Shown here piece by piece: positions 1 to 11,908 of a stretch of 64,000 bases of DNA. Where the stretch lies: positions 1 to 64,000 of the forward strand of contig JAWNZC010000304.1 of the NCBI GenBank assembly GCA_035771165.1, in the 5' to 3' direction. The notes beneath the pieces are model-generated. The model did not search any database, was not told where the DNA came from, and saw only the letters and a list, made by a program, of their open reading frames with translations. The stretch's first letter is position 1. Each line of letters starts with the position of its first letter. The position numbers and the translations under genes were made by a program. Origin of the DNA: Paragorgia papillata (lineage: Eukaryota > Cnidaria > Anthozoa > Scleralcyonacea > Coralliidae).

Positions 1-3000
1 AACAGACAAAATGAATATTTAGAAAGTGAAGCAACGGATAACCGTAATTGGCAAGAGGATAGTTCGCAAGATAATGGATGATCCAGAAGAAAATATATTA
101 AGATCGAAAGGGAGAAATTCCGGGGAGAAATGAAGAAAAACACAAGCGAGTCAAACATTGAAAGGCAAGATAAAACTTAAATAATGGGAAGATTAACGAA
201 GAAGGAAATTATAGCACAAAATGAAAGATTAACTCCGACAGGATATGGAATAGGCCGGTAACGGGTGAGACGAGACCAAACACGACAGAATAAGAATACA
301 ACCGCTGAGGATGTAACAACGGGGAGTATGAATGTGAATAATAGACCATCAAGCCAAAACGGGCCAATATTGGGAGGTAAGTCGGAGAAAGTCCTTCAGA
401 AAGCCCTCCTCAGAAGACCTTGAGGGTGGCAAAGCCCTTGCTCAGTCGATTTTTCTACAATGAAGAGAATTAAATTAAAGAGCGGTTTTTCCTGAGTGAC
501 GCTCGAAGAATTGAGATGATGAGTTAAAAACCAGACCAGGACCACATACGACGGGTGCGCTGAATCAGACTTTTAGACAAAAAAGAAACCTGGATAAGAG
601 ACAGAGATTTTTTTGATTTGTCCTAAGTTGCCCAAAGTTTGAATGCTTTTATTCGCGGGTTTTATGAATAAGAAAGCTGAAGGATGTAATTCACGTGATC
701 AACCCCCCATGCCACAGCCGGAAAGCATAAGTGCCGAAGTCTGAAGCGAAAAATTGTGATTCCGCCAGCCGAAGTACCCAAAAATATGATTCATATTGAA
801 CTACCAGCCTGGCTGGTTCCCATGCCGACTCTAAAGAAGAGTCGCTACGGTTTGTACTAAGTTCCAAATAAGAAGACAAAAACAACTTCGTTGACAGGGG
901 GAAAAGTCTTCTGGAGGAACCCAGGCCCTGCCAGGAGAGGCGAGCAATTGCGCGACGTCCGATCGGACGCACCCATTTTTGCCAATAAAGGTAGTGCGGC
1001 CGCCACAGAAATGGAAACCTCTGGTCCTAGCTCTCAAATCGCTGTTCAGTCTTTGCCGGGCGAGAATCGGTTTAACGGGCAATGCAAAAGTGGACAATCT
1101 AAACGCTGATGAAATAATGAGCTCAGTAAAGGACACGGGTAGTCTTATGGACGACGAGGATAAAATTTCCCTGGCGCAAAAGGCCTCTGCCGGAGAAGTT
1201 GTGCCCCTTTCGCAAGGTGCCGGGGCTATCGTTGAGCCTTAAACAACCCCGGGTGCCGGTATCATTCCTCCCGAACACGTACTGCTCTCCCCGGACAACA
1301 TCAAAGGTACGGATGATTTGAAACCATTGGTAAGTGGACCCCGAAGGGAAAATGTCAGCCTTGCAAGATATCCAAGCAATATCCAAGGTGCAGAAAGAGC
1401 AAGAGAGTGGCCAACAGGACGCGGAGAAGATTTCGGATCCGGCGTTTCTGGAAGGGATGTCTAACAGAATCTCATTGGAAGGGAAACCATTGGCCGACCT
1501 TAGTGTAACCCACTCGCCCAGTGTGCCGTTGAGGGACATTAATTCACCTGGATCCACGTTCATGGTACCCTTTGGAAAGCGAGACGAGAAAGGGACTTTG
1601 GGTGGAAATAGAACAAGCCATCTCGCAAAGAGGCAGCCCGGGTAGCAAGATGGAAAGAGTGGTCTCGAACACGGACAAACTTCTCTTACCAACCAGTTCT
1701 ACTGTTAGTCATAGTCAACCTAATTTGCCAACACGACTCCAACAACAACCCGCATCGCAGACAATTACACCCGACAGTCAACCTCACATTGCCCCACCAG
1801 CGATTCAGCCCAAAGCTCAAAGTATCAATCATGAACCCGCGACTAACCCAAGTCCTTCCAGAAACCGTATCCAATAGTGTTGCTGCCACTCAGGCACCGC
1901 AGGCTGGACCGCCTGAAAGGAAATTCCAAAACCAGGCACCAACTACCAGCACTTTAGATTACACCAAAGTCCCGACACTGTTTCAAGAGCTGCTGAAGGC
2001 CATTTTAACGCAACAGAAACCCCAAAAATTAGTGAAACAAAATGCGGGGATATCCTCTAATATACAACAAAACACGAGTAAAATGGCAGAAGAAATATTC
2101 GACGATCCCACCAAATTCGGCGACAGTGCTGTGTTATTAAATTCGGAGAAAATGGAAACAAAACCGTATTCTTTTTCGGCGCCGGGACTTGATAAAAGCA
2201 CAGGTACGAAATTACCTAAAGAAACACACATTGGTGCGAAATTGAAGAAAGTCGGCTGGAGAACGGCGGCGCAGATAAATCAAAGACGTCCCTGTTTATC
2301 CCGAATGTTCCCGTACGTCCTGAAGGTGACGAGGTGTACCTCGGAGGTGGCGAAGCCACGTTGCCGAATACTCCCGCAGCCACGATGTCGATACTGTCGA
2401 AAAGTAATTTGAGCAATGAGGAGAAAAGTGAAATTGATCAATGCGTATCAAAGCAGCCAGAAATCGCCGGAACCCCAAGAAACGCCTGCGCAAGAAAAAC
2501 CAGCGCTCGGAGGTTCACGATTGTCGGAGGAAAAAGGCGATAAAACACAAGGGAATATGTTCTTCAAAACCGGCAAGCCCAACGGGCATGAACTGAAAGG
2601 AGACGTCGCAGGAAAGAAGCCGCTATGCAGGATCTTCTTATGATGCAGAAAGAAAGGTACATCGACGACAAATTATCGCAAGCTCACCTCATTGCCTCGC
2701 AGCCAAACAAGATAAAAGGGGAAGGCCTATACGGGAAATACCCAACAGAATACTGCTCTCCCCGGTAATGCATTGCCCGGCGGAGAAATACAGAGGCAAG
2801 GAAATTGGCCATCTAATATGGCAATGCCCGAAAATGGGATTACCCGGAGCCGGTCTGCAATCCAATGGGTTACCGGGTGTTGATCCTATGGAAAATAACG
2901 CTTTTAAATCAAATTTGGCTTTTCCAAATGCTGAGCTAACGATGAGAAAGCAGAAACAGATGGATAAATTAGCTGCACACACTGGTGTGGACTCCAGTAA

Positions 3001-3412
3001 TTTAGAGCAAGAAAAACATAGGCGGGAAAATGATCGGGTTGACAAAAACCAGTAGGCTGAAGTCCACCAGTGACATGTTCGATTCTAAGTTGTTAAATTC
3101 TGGAATAGACGACGAACGGAAAGCGATAGAGAATGGTATGGAACACGGGAAGGAAAACGATGGGCGACGTTGATAGTTTGAGTAGCGGTAGGACAATTTG
3201 TGGATTCGGTTCAAGGTCTTTCGCCGGGCGAGGTCAAGGCGTATGGAATCCGATGTTTAACAATGATGTCTACATTGATAAACCGCAAGCACAACGGTTT
3301 GAGGGCGAAATCGTCCCAACTTACGTACGAACGCCATGATGGAAGAAGCGGAGGAAACGAAGGACGCTTTGAAAGGGTGTTCGAAAGTCAAATGTGAGGA
3401 AAAAGAAGAGCA
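1..3412 (+). pseudogene. Frame-broken coding-like region, unrecognised
   Basis: The plus strand carries a relay of overlapping open stretches in changing frames: about 979-1242, 1334-1645, 1572-1877, 1789-2412, 2334-2643, 2768-3055 and 3133-3397. The residue make-up is even (Lys, Ser, Gln, Pro, Glu rich) and each switch resumes similar-looking sequence, as expected of one long protein broken by small indels. Two switches can be placed: near 1330, and at the CCCC run near 2760 followed by another near 2840. Bridging the latter gives a run rich in LPG motifs (ALPG, GLPG, GLPG). The DNA phrase CTGCTCTCCCCGG occurs twice (near 1282 and 2753). The stretch probably starts before base 1, since 1-80 is also open. 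The two multi-exon genes of the window have clean frames, so assembly error is less likely than decay. I do not recognise a family; collagen-like or low-complexity secreted protein is only a guess. Confidence 0.45.
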
Positions 3413-3519
3413 ACGTATTATGAAACAGTATATGTTATATTATATTATATTATTTAAGCACGTATATAATACATATTATTTAAATAAGATAAAATAATTT
3501 GTTAAATGTCAGTATTGAA
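3413..3519. other. AT-rich spacer, no gene seen
   Basis: Short AT-rich run with TATAT repeats after the decayed coding region. No feature is supported here. Confidence 0.5.
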
Positions 3520-4063
3520 GACTTATTAACCGATTGCAGCGTCTGTACAGGAAAGTATTTACCTCAGGTTTGTGCGATAAAACAGCTAGAGGGCAAATAT
3601 AATTATGAATATCAAAGCCCAGCATATTAATTTCATAAAAGCCAGCGAAGTCGGACACGAGAGTAAAATCATATTTAATAAAGTTCTAACGTTTCATATT
3701 TGTTATTATCACAACATCTTTAGAGAATAATTTACATGAGTGTATTAAGACTAATTATATAATTACAGAGTTGTCATTAATTATGTCAGTAATTATATAT
3801 ATTTAGTCTTAATGCCACTTATACATGTGAATTATTCTCTGAAGATGTTGTGATAATAACACCGAAACGTTAGAACTTTAATTAAATATTATGATTTTAC
3901 TCTCGTGTCCGACTCAATGGCTTTCATGAAAATAATATACTGGGCTTTGATATTCATAATTAGATTACGCTTCTCGCCTGGTCAATCAACTAAGCTGTTG
4001 TCCTAAAGGGGGCCGGCAAACATACTTTCCCGTACAAACTGCGAGCAAACGAGGTAATTAATA
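3520..4063. mobile_element. Foldback element interrupted by a second foldback
   Basis: The outer arms (about 3520-3600 and 3966-4063) are inverted copies sharing CTTATTAA, a CTGTACAGGAAAGTAT-like stretch and a GC-richer tract. Related sequence recurs at 23588-23745. Inside lies a nearly perfect palindrome with arms of about 168 bp (3601-3768 and 3792-3961), both beginning with AATTATGAATATCAAAGCCC and ending around an AT-rich loop. The inner palindrome looks like a separate later insertion. No coding sequence is present. Confidence 0.75.
3837..3872 (+). ncRNA. Hammerhead-like motif (candidate)
   Basis: CTGAAGA at 3839-3845 is followed by a short potential hairpin and then GAAAC at 3864-3868. 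This matches the order of hammerhead core elements (CUGANGA, stem II, GAAA), but with one extra base before the stem. The same arrangement recurs at 53038-53070, where the hairpin arms differ yet still pair. Penelope-like retroelements are known to carry hammerheads. Activity is not shown by sequence alone. Confidence 0.25.
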
Positions 4064-4064
4064 A

Positions 4065-4841
4065 GGTATTTATTGTATGGCTTTCGGTTCGTTTTCCTTT
4101 TAAGTTAATAAACGCATTATTCCACGTTTTGGCCTCTTAACTTTTTCGTGCCGCTTCTTGTTTACACCAGTACTAGTTTGGCTTTCATTTGTCGTATTTC
4201 TAAGCAAACAGCTTAAAAGTAAACCAGCAGTAATATTCCAGCACATTTTATTGTTTGGAATATTTGAATAAAATGCCTAACGCTCTTTTGTTTGTTTGCA
4301 AATCTACTCGAAATTTTCCCGCCAAAACTTCTCGGTCCGAGCGTCCGAACTATAAAAAAAGTGTAGACCGATCGGTCAATATCGTATGAATCCGGACCGC
4401 TCAGGGCCCAATCAGCTTGCCTCGTTTTGCGTTAGGACTCAATTTCGAGCCCATAATCTCCCTGCTTTTAGTCAGTGGGTGAGCGCGGGAGACTCCGGGA
4501 AAATTGGATTTTAATTACCCCTGAAATTATAGGTTCCGGTTGTTAAGCGCATTCATGATCTTAGCCTGAGCTACTACAATGCAGAATGTGCAGTGTGTTC
4601 ATGAGTTTCGTTTCAATTTGTTTGAAATCGCAATATGATAATGAGAATACCATATTTCTGAGAACCCTGCATAAAATGCAGATCAAACGCAACCAATTAA
4701 AAACGGAGAATCAATCCGATTTCCCCGGTCTCTCCCTCGCGCTCACCCGCCTGACAAAAAGGGCGCAGGGCGACTATATGGGCTCGAGACTGGTACGGAC
4801 GTACTGGAAAACGAGCGCAGCCATATAATAAAGCTTATTAC
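4065..4841. mobile_element. Non-autonomous element, TTATTATATGGC-type ends
   Basis: The left end reads TTTATTGTATGGC and the right end GCCATATAATAAAG, an imperfect terminal inverted repeat. The same ends recur at 7186-7763, 23170-23590 and 25473-26083. The subterminal sequence after the left end matches, inverted, the right end of the 23.2 kb copy. No transposase frame is visible; the 80-codon frame inside has no recognisable homology. Confidence 0.6.
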
Positions 4842-5416
4842 AACGTTAGTGCCTATGAGTTATATACGCGTCAATCTTAATAATCGTAAAACTACTTTCA
4901 AATAACAACGTTTGTTTCCAACTAAATTTCATAGGCACTTTAATATTTCTTTTAAACTTGTTTTTCATGGTGATATCTAGCGCATAACGCGAGATAAATT
5001 TGTGGATTTTAGTTCAAGAGCTTAGTTACGAGTTCTGCATATATTATAATGGTGATGCCGATAGAAGAATATTGGGTATATTACAAGTAATGTTTGGCAT
5101 TTCACTTGAACAACAGGAACATATCATACAGTATATGTACAGTGTATTCTATGAATATAAAGATGTTCGATAAATATATAATATTTGTTTGATGTGCATA
5201 CAGTACATACAGTAAATATCACACACTTTTAAAAAGTTGACGTTAAAAATAGTCGTTAAAATAGTCTTCAGTAACATTTTCTATAATAATAATTTATAAA
5301 ATAACAGGTGTCCTATGCACGATCTGATAATGATCGAGCTGAGTACAGAGACACGTTTGACGTCATTTTCATGTTATAATGTACAACGCGTGCCCTGTTT
5401 GGTTAAATCTCACGTA
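4842..5416. other. AT-rich intergenic, nothing recognised
   Basis: Simple AT-rich sequence with several TATA/ATAT runs and no open frame of note. I see no gene or repeat boundary here. Confidence 0.5.
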
Positions 5417-5985
5417 ACTACTGACAAACATGACGGTTGATCCTGGAAGCATACTCAAATTAGCAATTTAGAAAATGGCTTCTGTGCCTCTTTCGCCTGT
5501 ATTCTAAAAGCTCACTCACACTCACACTCACACTCACACTCACACTCACACTCACACTCAATGCATGAGTGGCCCCTCACACTCAACAAGTGCAACTCAA
5601 CACTCAGTGAGTCTCCACTCACCCTCACTGAGTATGAGACTACACCCACTCACTCACCAACCAAATGTTCAATTCAATAGTGTTTAGAGAGTGAGTGTAG
5701 TCTCATACTCAGCGAGGGTGAGTGGAAACTCATTGAGTGTTGAGTGGCACTTATTGAGTGTCAGTGAGCTTTAGAATACAGGCGTTTGCTGTGATACAAA
5801 CACGAATGACGTAATTTCAACCAGGGAAAATGTGTGAACCTGGACCGCATTTCTTCCGGTTGAAATTACGCCATTCGTGTTTGTATCACATTATAGAGAC
5901 ACGCAATCAATTTTCTAATTGTTAATTTGAGCATGTTTCCAAGGTCAGCCATCAGCCGTCATTTTTGTTAATCATGTCATGGTTA
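5417..5985. mobile_element. Nested foldbacks with ACTCAC microsatellite arm
   Basis: There are three levels of inverted repeat. The outer arms (about 5425-5505 and 5885-5980) share GACGG-TGATC and CATGCTCAAATTA-like tracts. Inside, 5505-5788 folds on itself through arms full of CACTCA/TGAGTG words, and one arm has expanded into a perfect (ACTCAC)n run at 5514-5560. To its right, 5790-5890 is a hairpin flanked by GTGATACAAACACGAATG and its inverse. No coding frame. Confidence 0.7.
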
Positions 5986-7025
5986 TTTATGCTGTAACTC
6001 GGTCCCACATTCCTTGCAAAATTTAATAAATATAATTATTAGGTCGCCACTTTCAGTGGTCAAAAACCAGGTAAAGTCAAAAAATTGAAAACCCAGAAAT
6101 GTTCTTTTTGCCCACATGCCCTTGCCCTCATCACTTACATTGGAAATACAGTATGGTAGACACTGCATGTGTGCACAGTGAACTATTAAACACCCTGTAT
6201 TCTGATAGGCTGGGCTACTCACTCTATTGGTGAGATACCACTAGTAGTAGTGACAACAGTTAATTGACAAATGCAAAACAACGGCAGATAAAAAACATAC
6301 AGACTTCCAAGAACGTTTGATTAGCTGAGGTTTCCTGAGTTATCTATACCTGCTCATAAAACAACTCAGGTTTGTTGTCTAATTATTATTATCAAATTCA
6401 TTAAAAATTCATGAAGAAAATTCAAAAGAAATGAAATGTTTAATCAATATCTGTAAATCGCATACAGATTCATCCTGATTTACATAAACTTTTTCCTCAA
6501 TTTACTTTGCTAAAATCACTCCAAATTGAAAAATAGTTTGAAAACATGGCTATTTAGATGCGTCCATTTGATAAGTACGATAAAGCATTCACAGCCGATC
6601 TGTATCTGATTTACAATAAAAGGCAATAAAAGTGTTCTAAAATATAGTTTGCAATTCATTTGTACATCTGACCAATTAATTTTTAATGAAGTCTGTTAAA
6701 CAACTTCCTGCTCTGAATTTGATTGGGTTTGACTATTTAATAATCATATTCCCTATCAGGAAAAGCATAAAGGCGTACAGGCCGGCGGGGGGGGAGGCTT
6801 GCCGAAAAATTGGCTGTATTCGGGCAAAAATGGTCTTGTCATTCGGGCAAAAAGGATTCTGCCTTAAATTAATCAAATGTTGTAATGCAACTTAATGACA
6901 TCACTGATTGCCATCGAGGGAAATCGGGAATTTTATTGTTGTTTTTCGTTGAGCAATCAGTGATCAAGGGTTTAGGCGTCTTGATCAGCTGTCAATATAG
7001 GCATTGTCCAAACGCTATGTCGCAT
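5986..7025. other. Intergenic, no gene seen
   Basis: AT-rich sequence with a G-run near 6785. It holds decayed repeat-like text (GGGCAAAAATGG, GGGCAAAAAGGA) but no supported element boundaries and no recognisable protein. Confidence 0.45.
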
Positions 7026-8692
7026 ATTAACTACTTATTGACCGAGCGTGAGGTCTGTACTAGTGAAATATCGGACCGATGTTTTTTTAGTACGGACCGA
7101 GACGAGCGCAGCGAGTTGAGGTCTGTGCAAAAAAACAGAGGTCCGATATTTCACTAGTACAGACCGAACAAGCGAGGTCAATAAGTAGTTTATTATATGG
7201 CCATAAATGTTGTGAACGTTCTGTGAAACTCGATCTATCTTTCTTGTGAACTAAACGAAAATGGCAGACATTTTCCCATTTTTAAAGTACTTTCCGTTGA
7301 GCTAGAATCCTGAACTTTCTACCCCAAATGGCATTTTTCAATTGCTTTTGTTTGACATATTACTCAAGACCGTACGTTAAGTAGTTGAATAAAAAATCAT
7401 CTGAAATTCTAATACTTTGTGAGAAGCAAATGTTATATTATTACGAACAATGTTACGAACGTTTTGGACATTTTAAAAACTTTCACAAAACGTGGAAACT
7501 CGAACAATACATCAAATGAAAGCTTATAAAATTTCTAACAAACATATCTGCCCGATACATTTCAACAGTGGGTAGTTCTGAAATTATAATCCATCTTGTT
7601 GCATATTCTGACATGACTGCCATTTTGTTTATAAAACTTACGGTCCCGAACGGCAGATTCCGCTCTGAACGGGCGGATACGGGAAATATCCGACCGCTTA
7701 TGAACCAATCAAATTACAGGATTTCCGTATTCGGACCTCTCAGCGCTGCTGCCATATAATAATTGATATTATTATATAGCATGCTATCGAATATGAGCTT
7801 TTGCGTAATCTGATTGGTTCCCTACTACTAGGCTATCAGCTCATATCCTGCTAGTAGAGGAAAAACAAGATGGCGGCATGTTTTTTTTAAACTACCGAAA
7901 AAGAGTTGAAATTGACGGATTTTTATACAGAAAAACATCAACACCCTCAAACCAATGTATAAAAAAACAACATTGTGTAAAAATACATTAACAAATACAC
8001 AATTTAGCATGTCAAATGGTAAAATTCACCTAAAAATTACGTCTTTTTACTTCAGAAACACGACTAAATTAGCGGGTTGATATTAATTTGTTGCCAAACA
8101 AAGAAACCCACGGTTAAAATCAAGCTTACAACACACATTTCGTAGGAGATCACCAGTAAAGAGACTTTTTTTTATTTAGATAAGCATTTGGAGTAGTAAA
8201 AAGCATGTTCTTTTTCAAAAACAACCAACCAAGTAAATTTAGTTTCACTGCCGAAGGTGTTTCAGTTTCATTTTTGCATGAAATCAAAACCTTTTTCACG
8301 ACAGCAACGCTAATATAAACAACTGACCCACCTTTTGACTTCATAAAGGTACGTTTTAATCTTTTTTGTTGATCTGCTTAACACATTTTTTGCCTCTCGA
8401 GCAACATTTATGCAACATTTCACTGAAGCTGTTTGCAGAACAGCTCAGCGAGAAACTCTGTGTGAATGCATCATTACGCATGGCGGAAGTATTAGTTGCC
8501 TGTTGCCTATGCCGGAAGTTTGTCGTTTCAAACATTTCGCTGTAATTTTGTCTCTTGTACAGTGCTTGGCTATATAATAAAACAGTTATACCATTCGCTC
8601 TCGTCGTATACGAACTAATAGCCAACTCGGCGAAGCGCCCTCGTTGGCTATGAGCACATATACGACTCGAGCTCATGGTATAACTGTTAATT
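7026..8692. mobile_element. Composite repeat, copy 1 (second copy at 25309-27001)
   Basis: This block is repeated in the same orientation at 25309-27001 with high identity and small indels. It holds, in order: a hairpin at about 7029-7188 (arms around GTGAAATATCGGACCG); an element with TTATTATATGGCC and CCATATAATAA ends (about 7186-7763); a second with TTATTATATAGC and GCTATATAATAA ends (about 7772-8583); and a terminal palindrome at 8583-8693 centred on GGCGAAGCGCC. Frames inside are short and unrecognised. A partial inverted copy lies at 14990-16110. Confidence 0.8.
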
Positions 8693-9086
8693 ATACCTCG
8701 CATATTTGATATTATACCTAATAAATTTCGAATTACTCAAGACAAAGATAAAAATTATTTAGTTTTTCATTTCGGCTTGTCTTTTCTCTCCTCTTCTCTG
8801 CAGCCATTGTGCAACGTGTTACTAGTGAAATTTTTCCGCGAGAGAACTGTAGCTATCCACACAATCTAAATTTGGAAAATCTGCGTTGCTTAATTAGCAC
8901 TTGTTGCTTAAATCCGAATTAGCGCTCCCACGTGGTGCGGTGACCAAAAATACCAGAATAGTGCCCTTAACTACTAATACTCTACGATTTAAACGGTCTT
9001 CTTTTCCCCAATCCTGGGGGTTGGACTTAAGCAGCTACCTGTGGGCCACGGCTGCACTAACACTACTCCGCCACTTGCATCTGTCA
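8693..9086. other. Spacer plus probable 3' tail of a LINE
   Basis: 8693-8930 is AT-rich and unremarkable. 8930-9086 lies directly downstream (minus strand) of the reverse-transcriptase remnant and looks like its 3' non-coding tail. Confidence 0.4.
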
Positions 9087-9262
9087 CTAGCCATATTCTC
9101 GCCATGTCTTCCTTGTGCGCTCTCTGCTGGTTCTACCATCCACCTCAAGTGTAGAGCACCTCTTGATCCAACCGTCGCTGCGTTCTACGTGCCTAAACCA
9201 TCTCAAACAATTGCTTCGCACCACTTTATCCAGTAGGAATCCCAAGATGTTTGTACAGGGTG
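9087..9262 (-). pseudogene. LINE reverse-transcriptase C-terminal remnant
   Basis: The minus strand reads an open stretch of about 58 codons ending at a TAG at 9087-9089. It contains CLRWFRHVERSDGWIKRC, then LEVDGRTSRERTRKTWREY. This is the well-known C-terminal signature of many non-LTR retrotransposon polymerases (LRWFGHV..R, then a basic RPRKTW-like end). No upstream polymerase fingers, palm or endonuclease is visible, so this is a 5'-truncated, dead copy, as is usual for LINEs. Confidence 0.7.
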
Positions 9263-10305
9263 GTTGTGCTGACCCGGTCGGCCACCCTTTACAGGAAATA
9301 TCTTTTCAGAGACTCAAGAGTTCAAAACATTTCCCGGGGGAGCATGATCCAGACCCCCTAATAAATTATGACGTCGTCATTTATTCGGGCAAGTCATGTT
9401 TAGCCCCTCCTACCAAATTTTGCCCATACGCTTATGAGGAAAAGATCCAATTGCTGCACGGAGGAAATACATGTGTGCCATCCAAAGGGGGAGGGGGTAA
9501 AATTAACTACAGATCTACAGTACTTAAATTATTGTCAGTAGGATGTCTGAAAAGAAGGGAAGGACCCATTTACCATTTTCTCCATGGGGGGGTATGGATA
9601 TTTTCTGGAATAACCCATTGGTTGTTCAAAACACTACAAACCAATCAAATTTAAGATAGAATTCAGTTTTCAACAAATTTCATCAAAAATTTTGTTCTGG
9701 TTGAGGAACTCAGAATTGCAACAATATTTTAGGAACATTTCTACTGCCACAACAGTAAAAAAGAATCAATGCATGCCCAAATTAGGATGGAGTTGGTATG
9801 ACATCGAAACTGTTGACTTTACCCAAAGACCCATGTATCCACTTTCATTATTTCCATACATGTTAATAATGACTTAAATTAAGGTGCCCTCCACTCCATT
9901 CTGCACAAATACAAAACTAATGTCTTTATTTACAAAAAAAATACTGATACCTCTTTAAAGATCCTAATGCATGGTTCAATTCTTGCTGTGACCATCCCCC
10001 CTGGGTACCCCGTGCCCCCCAGGGATTTGCATATTTTTATTACTAAACTACATATTTCCCAACACTGTGGGACAACATTGACAAATAATTGCATGTAGTC
10101 CATTAAGTTATCAATCTTCAAGTAGATTTTAATATTTTAACATTTCAAATATTTCAGATCAAACCTTCAAATATAGTGATCAGTCTGATCAGCTTTGAAA
10201 GATTGTTCCTCACCAACCATACACTGATGAATTGGATGGTGACACAGCAAGAATTGAACCATGCATAAGATTTTCTTACCTCCTCTTCATTACTTGAAAC
10301 AAAAC
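9263..10305. other. Intergenic, no gene accepted
   Basis: This stretch contains a long plus-strand frame (9115-9654) that crosses the antisense of the LINE remnant and reads into G- and C-run sequence. It has no recognisable domain, so I do not call it a gene. The rest is AT-rich with short CCCCC and GGGGG runs. Confidence 0.45.
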
Positions 10306-10313
10306 ATGTTTAG

Positions 10314-10802
10314 CAGTGGCGTAGCCAAGGGGGGGTGAGGGGGGGTGACTGCCCCCCAATGGTCTCCAAGACTGTTCTCGTGAAAAGTTTAAATCTGTGG
10401 AGAAAACATGTAGGGGGGGGGGGGGGGGGGGGTTACATTGTTTTAAGGCCAAGTGAGTATACTAGTAATGTGTTATATATTTAGCAGGTATGCATATGCT
10501 ATAAATTACAATACTAAGGGTCTATACAAAATGCCTCCAACTTGTTTTTACATTTACGACTTGCTTATAAATAAATCTAAAATCTATTCTGACGTGTATC
10601 ATTCTATGTTCTGATTTGATTTCAACAAAAATTATGTAATTTATGGCTTTTTGGATTACTCTTTAAAAATACTTGCCCTCAAAATGCAGGAAATAGTGTT
10701 TCCGAGACCCTAGAAATCCAAAATTTGCAACTGGACCCCCCTAGGAGATTGGGGTTTTTTTGCCCCCCCCCCCCCAAACTCAAGACCCTGGCTACACCAC
10801 TA
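10314..10802. mobile_element. hAT-like MITE with 8-bp target duplication
   Basis: Terminal inverted repeats are CAGTGGCGTAGCCA on the left and TGGCTACACCACTA on the right. Flanks ATGTTTAG (10306-10313) and ATTTTTAG (10803-10810) match at 7 of 8 bases, the hAT target-site size. Long G and C homopolymers sit inside near each end. No transposase frame, so it is non-autonomous. Confidence 0.8.
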
Positions 10803-11100
10803 ATTTTTAGAAGAAATAGAATTGCCAAATCGCTGTGTTTTCTACCATGATGTTGTTCAAAAACAGTTTACACTGAGCGAGGTACTTACATCTAATCATC
10901 TACAAATGTTCAGGACTCTTAGTGATATTAACAGTAAACTTTGTAATTACTGATAAGATACCCTGAATAAAAATGCATTCCATTCCAATGTCTTAGGTCC
11001 TGAGACTCACAAAACAAAGATGGCAGATCACACGCAGAATAGAATGGAAAGCACATTTAAATGTATTTAGTAGACTGGAAAGAACATTTAATAGTAGTCT

Positions 11101-11902
11101 CAGTGCTTTCAATGAGACGAGCGCGATCGCGCTCGCGCTCGCCCACACGCTCCCAAGTTCGTTCTGCCAGCGCGATTGATCGCGCTGGCAGATAAGTAAT
11201 TTGTCATAAAATGCGCTCGCAGATTATCTTCCACTGCCTAGAAATGGAGTAAATAAATGCTCAGTTGTATATAATATGAAAATAATGGAATATCTCTTGT
11301 TTACTCTGTGCAGGAGTATACAGTCTAGCTTATAAAAACAAATCAATAAACTGGCGGCGTGGTTTTGAACAACTTTATGCACGCATATTTACGAATTATG
11401 GCATCACAGGGAGATAAATTGTTCTTGGTTTTATTAAATTAACGGGTTTAGGTATTAAATATTTTTAGTTTGTTTCTAGTGGCAGGCTAACTGCACTCCT
11501 CCAGTGACGTACTGTATTGTCTTGCTGCATATTGTTTAATTGATATTCGTATTATTAAAAACTAGCCGAAATCGGCGAAAATGCAAAATAGCGTTCCTTT
11601 GCTCACGGGGACGTCCGCTGCATGTTCCGGCGCGGCAATATCGGGATAAACACTACAAAAATCTCAAACTTTATGGCTAGTTGTGCAGATGAAAACCACA
11701 AATGACACTTAAAACATTGGTTTGAAGTTCATTTTTTATGATAATAGACTGTTAAAATTGACCCAGGAAATGTAACAGGAAGTCATCAACATAAACCGGC
11801 GCTGTTTTTTCAAGAAAAACCAAATCGCGCTGCCCAGTTGTGAAATCTGCTCTGGCAAGCGCGATCCATCGCGCTGGCGTATTTTATTCATTGAAAGCAC
11901 TG
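11101..11902. mobile_element. Non-autonomous DNA element, CAGTGCTTTCAATGA ends
   Basis: The element begins CAGTGCTTTCAATGA and ends with its exact inverse, TCATTGAAAGCACTG. TAGTCT flanks both sides (11095-11100 and 11903-11908). Just inside both ends are GCGCGATNNATCGCGC-type palindromes (11121-11195 and 11858-11875). No transposase is visible. The ends suggest a hAT relative, but a 6-base duplication is short for that group. Confidence 0.75.
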
Positions 11903-11908
11903 TAGTCT

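Noticed and set aside
1123..1692. 189-codon minus-strand frame
   Set aside because: It opposes the plus-strand coding-like relay, which has the more protein-like composition. I favour the plus strand but cannot exclude it.
5514..5560. (ACTCAC)n as a direct-repeat array with function
   Set aside because: A plain microsatellite in one arm of a foldback.
9115..9654. 179-codon plus-strand frame
   Set aside because: Its start lies antisense to a LINE remnant and the rest has no domain or coding-like composition.
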